DNA from: CAZNJQ01 sp964573545
GTDB taxonomy: Bacteria > Patescibacteriota > Minisyncoccia > Phycocordibacterales > UBA2135
DNA: 21,460 nt
Direction: 5' to 3'
Assembly: GCA_964573545.1 (NCBI GenBank)
Contig: CAZNJQ010000012.1
Coordinates: 1-21,460, forward strand
Shown here piece after piece: positions 19,740-21,460 of the stretch. Within the stretch, counting starts at the first letter, position 1. Each line of letters starts with the position of its first letter. Below the pieces are notes generated by a model. It was given only the letters and a program-made list of their open reading frames with translations. It did not search any database and was not told the origin of the DNA. The position numbers were made by a program, and so were the translations under genes.

Positions 19740-20201
19740 TTACGCTGCGTTCGTACCCATACGACGAATACGTGCGAGGTGCGCTTTAATCTGTTCCGGA
19801 GAGAAGCGCTTGATGCCGCAGATTTTCGTAACGCGAACAGGACCGACGCCGGAGAAGCCCAAAATCCCCTTCCGCAATTCATTCGTGTTGTCGCCAAAGA
19901 AGAGTCGATCAAAGAACCGCGGCGTATCCATTGTCACGATGAGACGGGCCGTTTTCCCTTTGAGAAGCTTTTGCCATGTATATGTCTTTTCTTTTTCAAA
20001 ACGAAACGCGAATCCGGGGAGAAACATGCGGTCAAAGAGACCCTTCAAGAGCGCTGGCATCGTGCACCACCAATTGGGATACACGATGACGATGTGGTCC
20101 GCCCATTTCATGTCTTCCTGCACTTTGATGAGGTCCGGCTCAAGCGCCTGGATTTCTTTGTAGCCCTTGTGGAGAATCGGGTCAAATTTCAGGTTTCCCA
20201 G
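19740..20201 (-). CDS. Flavodoxin-fold NAD(P)H:quinone reductase, N-terminus in gap
   Basis: The visible 153 residues match the NQO/KefF-type flavodoxin-2 family (FMN/FAD-dependent quinone or azo reductases): 'DLIKVQEDMKWADHIVIVYPNWWCTMPALLKGLFDRMFLPGFAF' contains the flavin- and quinone-contacting 'YPNWW' segment, followed by 'LLKGKTARLIVTMDTPRFF' and 'GFSGVGPVRVTKICGI'. The first 45-50 residues, with the flavin phosphate-binding loop, fall in the 100-N gap. The stretch MSVWGYLNITNV upstream of the gap does not look like the family N-terminus and probably belongs to a leader. The protein is cytosolic, probably protecting against quinones or oxidants (family knowledge). Confidence 0.85.
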   Translation of the reverse strand: MGNLKFDPILHKGYKEIQALEPDLIKVQEDMKWADHIVIVYPNWWCTMPALLKGLFDRMFLPGFAFRFEKEKTYTWQKLLKGKTARLIVTMDTPRFFDRLFFGDNTNELRKGILGFSGVGPVRVTKICGIKRFSPEQIKAHLARIRRMGTNAA

Positions 20202-20301
20202 NNNNNNNNNNNNNNNNNNNNNNNNNNNNNNNNNNNNNNNNNNNNNNNNNNNNNNNNNNNNNNNNNNNNNNNNNNNNNNNNNNNNNNNNNNNNNNNNNNN
20301 N
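20202..20301. other. Scaffold gap (100 N) over the quinone reductase start
   Basis: Exactly 100 Ns; the true length is unknown. It hides the start codon and the N-terminal flavin loop. Confidence 0.95.
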
Positions 20302-20305
20302 CAAA

Positions 20306-20334
20306 CGAAAATCCCGCCAGAGGCGGGACTTTCG
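20306..20334 (-). terminator. Terminator-like hairpin in the leader before the quinone reductase
   Basis: On the minus strand the stem TCCCGCC / GGCGGGA with a TCT loop, extended by CGAAA / TTTCG pairing, is followed by TTTTCGTTT. It lies about 40-65 nt downstream of the promoter at 20379-20407, so it could be an attenuator or the end of a short RNA. Confidence 0.6.
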
Positions 20335-20378
20335 CAGACATTTGTAATGTTCAGATAACCCCAAACACTCACGCCTAT

Positions 20379-20407
20379 ATGGTATCAAAACGGGGTCAAA
20401 AAGTCAA
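20379..20407 (-). promoter_or_regulatory. Promoter upstream of the quinone reductase
   Basis: TTGACT (20407-20402), 17-nt spacer, TACCAT (20384-20379) on the minus strand. The expected start is near 20372, which is also an ATG opening a short frame into the gap. Confidence 0.6.
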
Positions 20408-20471
20408 GCGTTTCGGGCTACGCGCGCGGCCTATGGCTAAAGCGTTTTTTGCAGAGCAGAAACGCTCGCCC

Positions 20472-20501
20472 GAACACTCCTGCCCTCTCACGGGAGTGTT
20501 C
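20472..20501 (-). terminator. Hairpin after the TPR gene
   Basis: Perfect 9-bp arms GAACACTCC / GGAGTGTTC with a 12-nt loop, overlapping the TPR stop codon. No T-run follows, so it may be a factor-dependent terminator or an mRNA 3' end stabiliser. Confidence 0.45.
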
Positions 20502-21403
20502 TAGGGGTTTCGCCCCGCCCGGAGCTCCCTTACGAAATACTCCCCTTGCGACCTGAAGTCCGGTGAAAGCTCCATCGCTTTTTCTATTTCCGCAATCGCT
20601 TTCTGCCGTTCACCAAGCTCCACATACGCCGCGCCGAGCGAGATGTGCGCCTGTACGTCGTTTGGATTGCCTTTCAAAAATGCCTGCCACAATGCGGCGA
20701 CTTTCTTAAAATCTTTTGTATCCGCGTACGCTCCGACGAGCGCGGAGCTCCATCGAACCCCATCTCCATAGACTTCCCCAAGAAGCGCTTCGGCACGCGG
20801 CGCCTGCCCTGTCCGGACGAGCATCGCAGCGTAGAAATCCCGTGCGCGGTCATTCTTCGGCTCAAGTATAAATGCGTCCTCGGTTGCCTTAAGCGCTTTT
20901 GTCTCATCTCCGATATTTAAGTATGCGTTCGCTAAAAGGTAATAGATGTCCTGCTTCCTGGGCGACGCCTTTAATGCTTCTTCAAGGTGCAGTATCGTCT
21001 CCTCGGGCATGCGATACGTCGTGAGGAGCGACGCCAGGAAGAGCCGCGGACGGGCATTTTTCGGATCTTCCTCGATCTGAAGCAAGAGCTCGCTCCGCGC
21101 ACGCGTGAAAAACTCCTGTTTTATGTCCTGCGCCACGGGTGCTTGAGCAAGAGCGATGGACGCCTGCGAGAGCTGTTCGCGCACTTCGGCGCGCCCTAAG
21201 TATCCCGCCCGAAGCGCCTTTTCGAAATTAAAGAAATTATTTTGAAGGGCTGTATGTTGCGCTTCCGGAGTCGATGCCTGCTGGGCTTCTCGGAAATCCA
21301 TGCCGTGGAGTAATGCGCGGTTCGCGCGTATCTCGCGGATGTTGAACATATAAAGCGCCGCAACGACGCCTACAATAACAAACGGAGCGACAAAGTGCTC
21401 CAT
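20501..21403 (-). CDS. TPR-repeat protein, probably the C-terminal part of a larger membrane protein
   Basis: The 300 visible residues start with a transmembrane helix (HFVAPFVIVGVVAALYMFNI), then a helical linker and at least four to five tetratricopeptide repeats: for example 'ARPRLFLASLLTTYRMPEETILHLEEALKASP', 'QDIYYLLANAYLNIGDETKALKATEDAFILEP', 'DRARDFYAAMLVRTGQAPRAEALL' and 'VQAHISLGAAYVELGERQKAIAEIEKAMELSP'. In CPR genomes this helix plus TPR arrangement is frequent at the end of O-antigen-ligase-like polymerases, so the ATG at 21403 is probably internal. The DNA upstream is artefactual, so the true N-terminus is lost. TPRs would serve as a protein-binding scaffold on the outer side of the membrane (inference). 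Confidence 0.75.
   Translation of the reverse strand: MEHFVAPFVIVGVVAALYMFNIREIRANRALLHGMDFREAQQASTPEAQHTALQNNFFNFEKALRAGYLGRAEVREQLSQASIALAQAPVAQDIKQEFFTRARSELLLQIEEDPKNARPRLFLASLLTTYRMPEETILHLEEALKASPRKQDIYYLLANAYLNIGDETKALKATEDAFILEPKNDRARDFYAAMLVRTGQAPRAEALLGEVYGDGVRWSSALVGAYADTKDFKKVAALWQAFLKGNPNDVQAHISLGAAYVELGERQKAIAEIEKAMELSPDFRSQGEYFVRELRAGRNP

Positions 21404-21460
<57 letters not shown>

Noticed and set aside
20302..20372. Treating MSVWGYLNITNV... as the true N-terminus of the quinone reductase
   Set aside because: It lacks the expected flavin-binding strand and loop, includes a terminator hairpin, and is joined to the gene only through an unsized N-gap.

Overview
The window looks like a piece of a Patescibacteria (CPR, Parcubacteria/Kaiserbacteria-like) genome. 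The signs are short intergenic spaces, many small membrane or secreted proteins of CPR type, near 50% G+C by eye, weak or absent Shine-Dalgarno sites before most genes, and TGA used as a normal stop (mnmA and the toxin end in it), which argues against the TGA-recoding CPR groups. The placement is inference from gene content; there is no marker gene decisive on its own. The sequence is scaffolded: there are two 100-N gaps (18559-18658, 20202-20301), and the right edge ends in an artefactual poly-G run.

Layout, left to right. 1-889: 5' part of an ABC exporter (minus strand, running off the left edge). 900-1515: a hairpin-rich spacer, tRNA-Glu(CTC), and a small GIY-YIG nuclease gene. An 11-bp copy of the tRNA 5' end lies on the far side of that nuclease gene, so the nuclease looks like a cassette inserted at the tRNA 5' end. 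1621-2952: glutamate-family dehydrogenase (plus). 2963-4947: type-4 uracil-DNA glycosylase lacking its Fe-S cysteines, an MgtC-like membrane protein, and a RecB/Cas4-like PD-(D/E)XK nuclease (minus). 5026-5654: two tiny basic proteins fired divergently from strong promoters, each with its own terminator. 5666-8898: a four-gene minus-strand unit encoding an NPF-repeat membrane peptide, a 704-aa secreted protein with seven four-cysteine modules and a Pro/Gly tail, a one-domain alkyltransferase, and a PEBP-like protein. 9033-10136: mnmA, carrying a heptanucleotide tandem repeat in frame. 10211-10653: a two-TM protein with its own promoter and terminator (plus). 10655-12936: mltG and a protein resembling the N-terminal part of a CPR conjugation-type ATPase. 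13044-14087: a sigma-region-4/HARE-HTH regulator. 14154-16718: leuS with a palindromic in-frame insert. 16796-18054: a divergent pair of membrane proteins (a Cys-loop protein, and an isoprenylcysteine-methyltransferase-like protein). 18094-19162: ychF, plus an extra truncated ychF start separated from it by a hairpin. 19187-19726: a RelE-type toxin-antitoxin operon with a palindromic operator. 19740-20407: a flavodoxin-fold quinone reductase with a leader hairpin. 20501-21403: a TPR protein, probably the C-terminal part of a larger membrane protein.

How it fits together: the core functions are translation and tRNA modification (leuS, mnmA, tRNA-Glu, ychF), DNA repair (UDG, the alkyltransferase, the PD-(D/E)XK nuclease) and cell envelope (mltG, ABC exporter, Cys-module protein). 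The most unusual theme is short inverted or tandem repeat DNA that has entered or broken conserved genes: leuS, mnmA, the tRNA-Glu 5' end and ychF. The best candidate for an undescribed surface system is the NPF peptide plus the seven-module Cys protein at 6521-8898.
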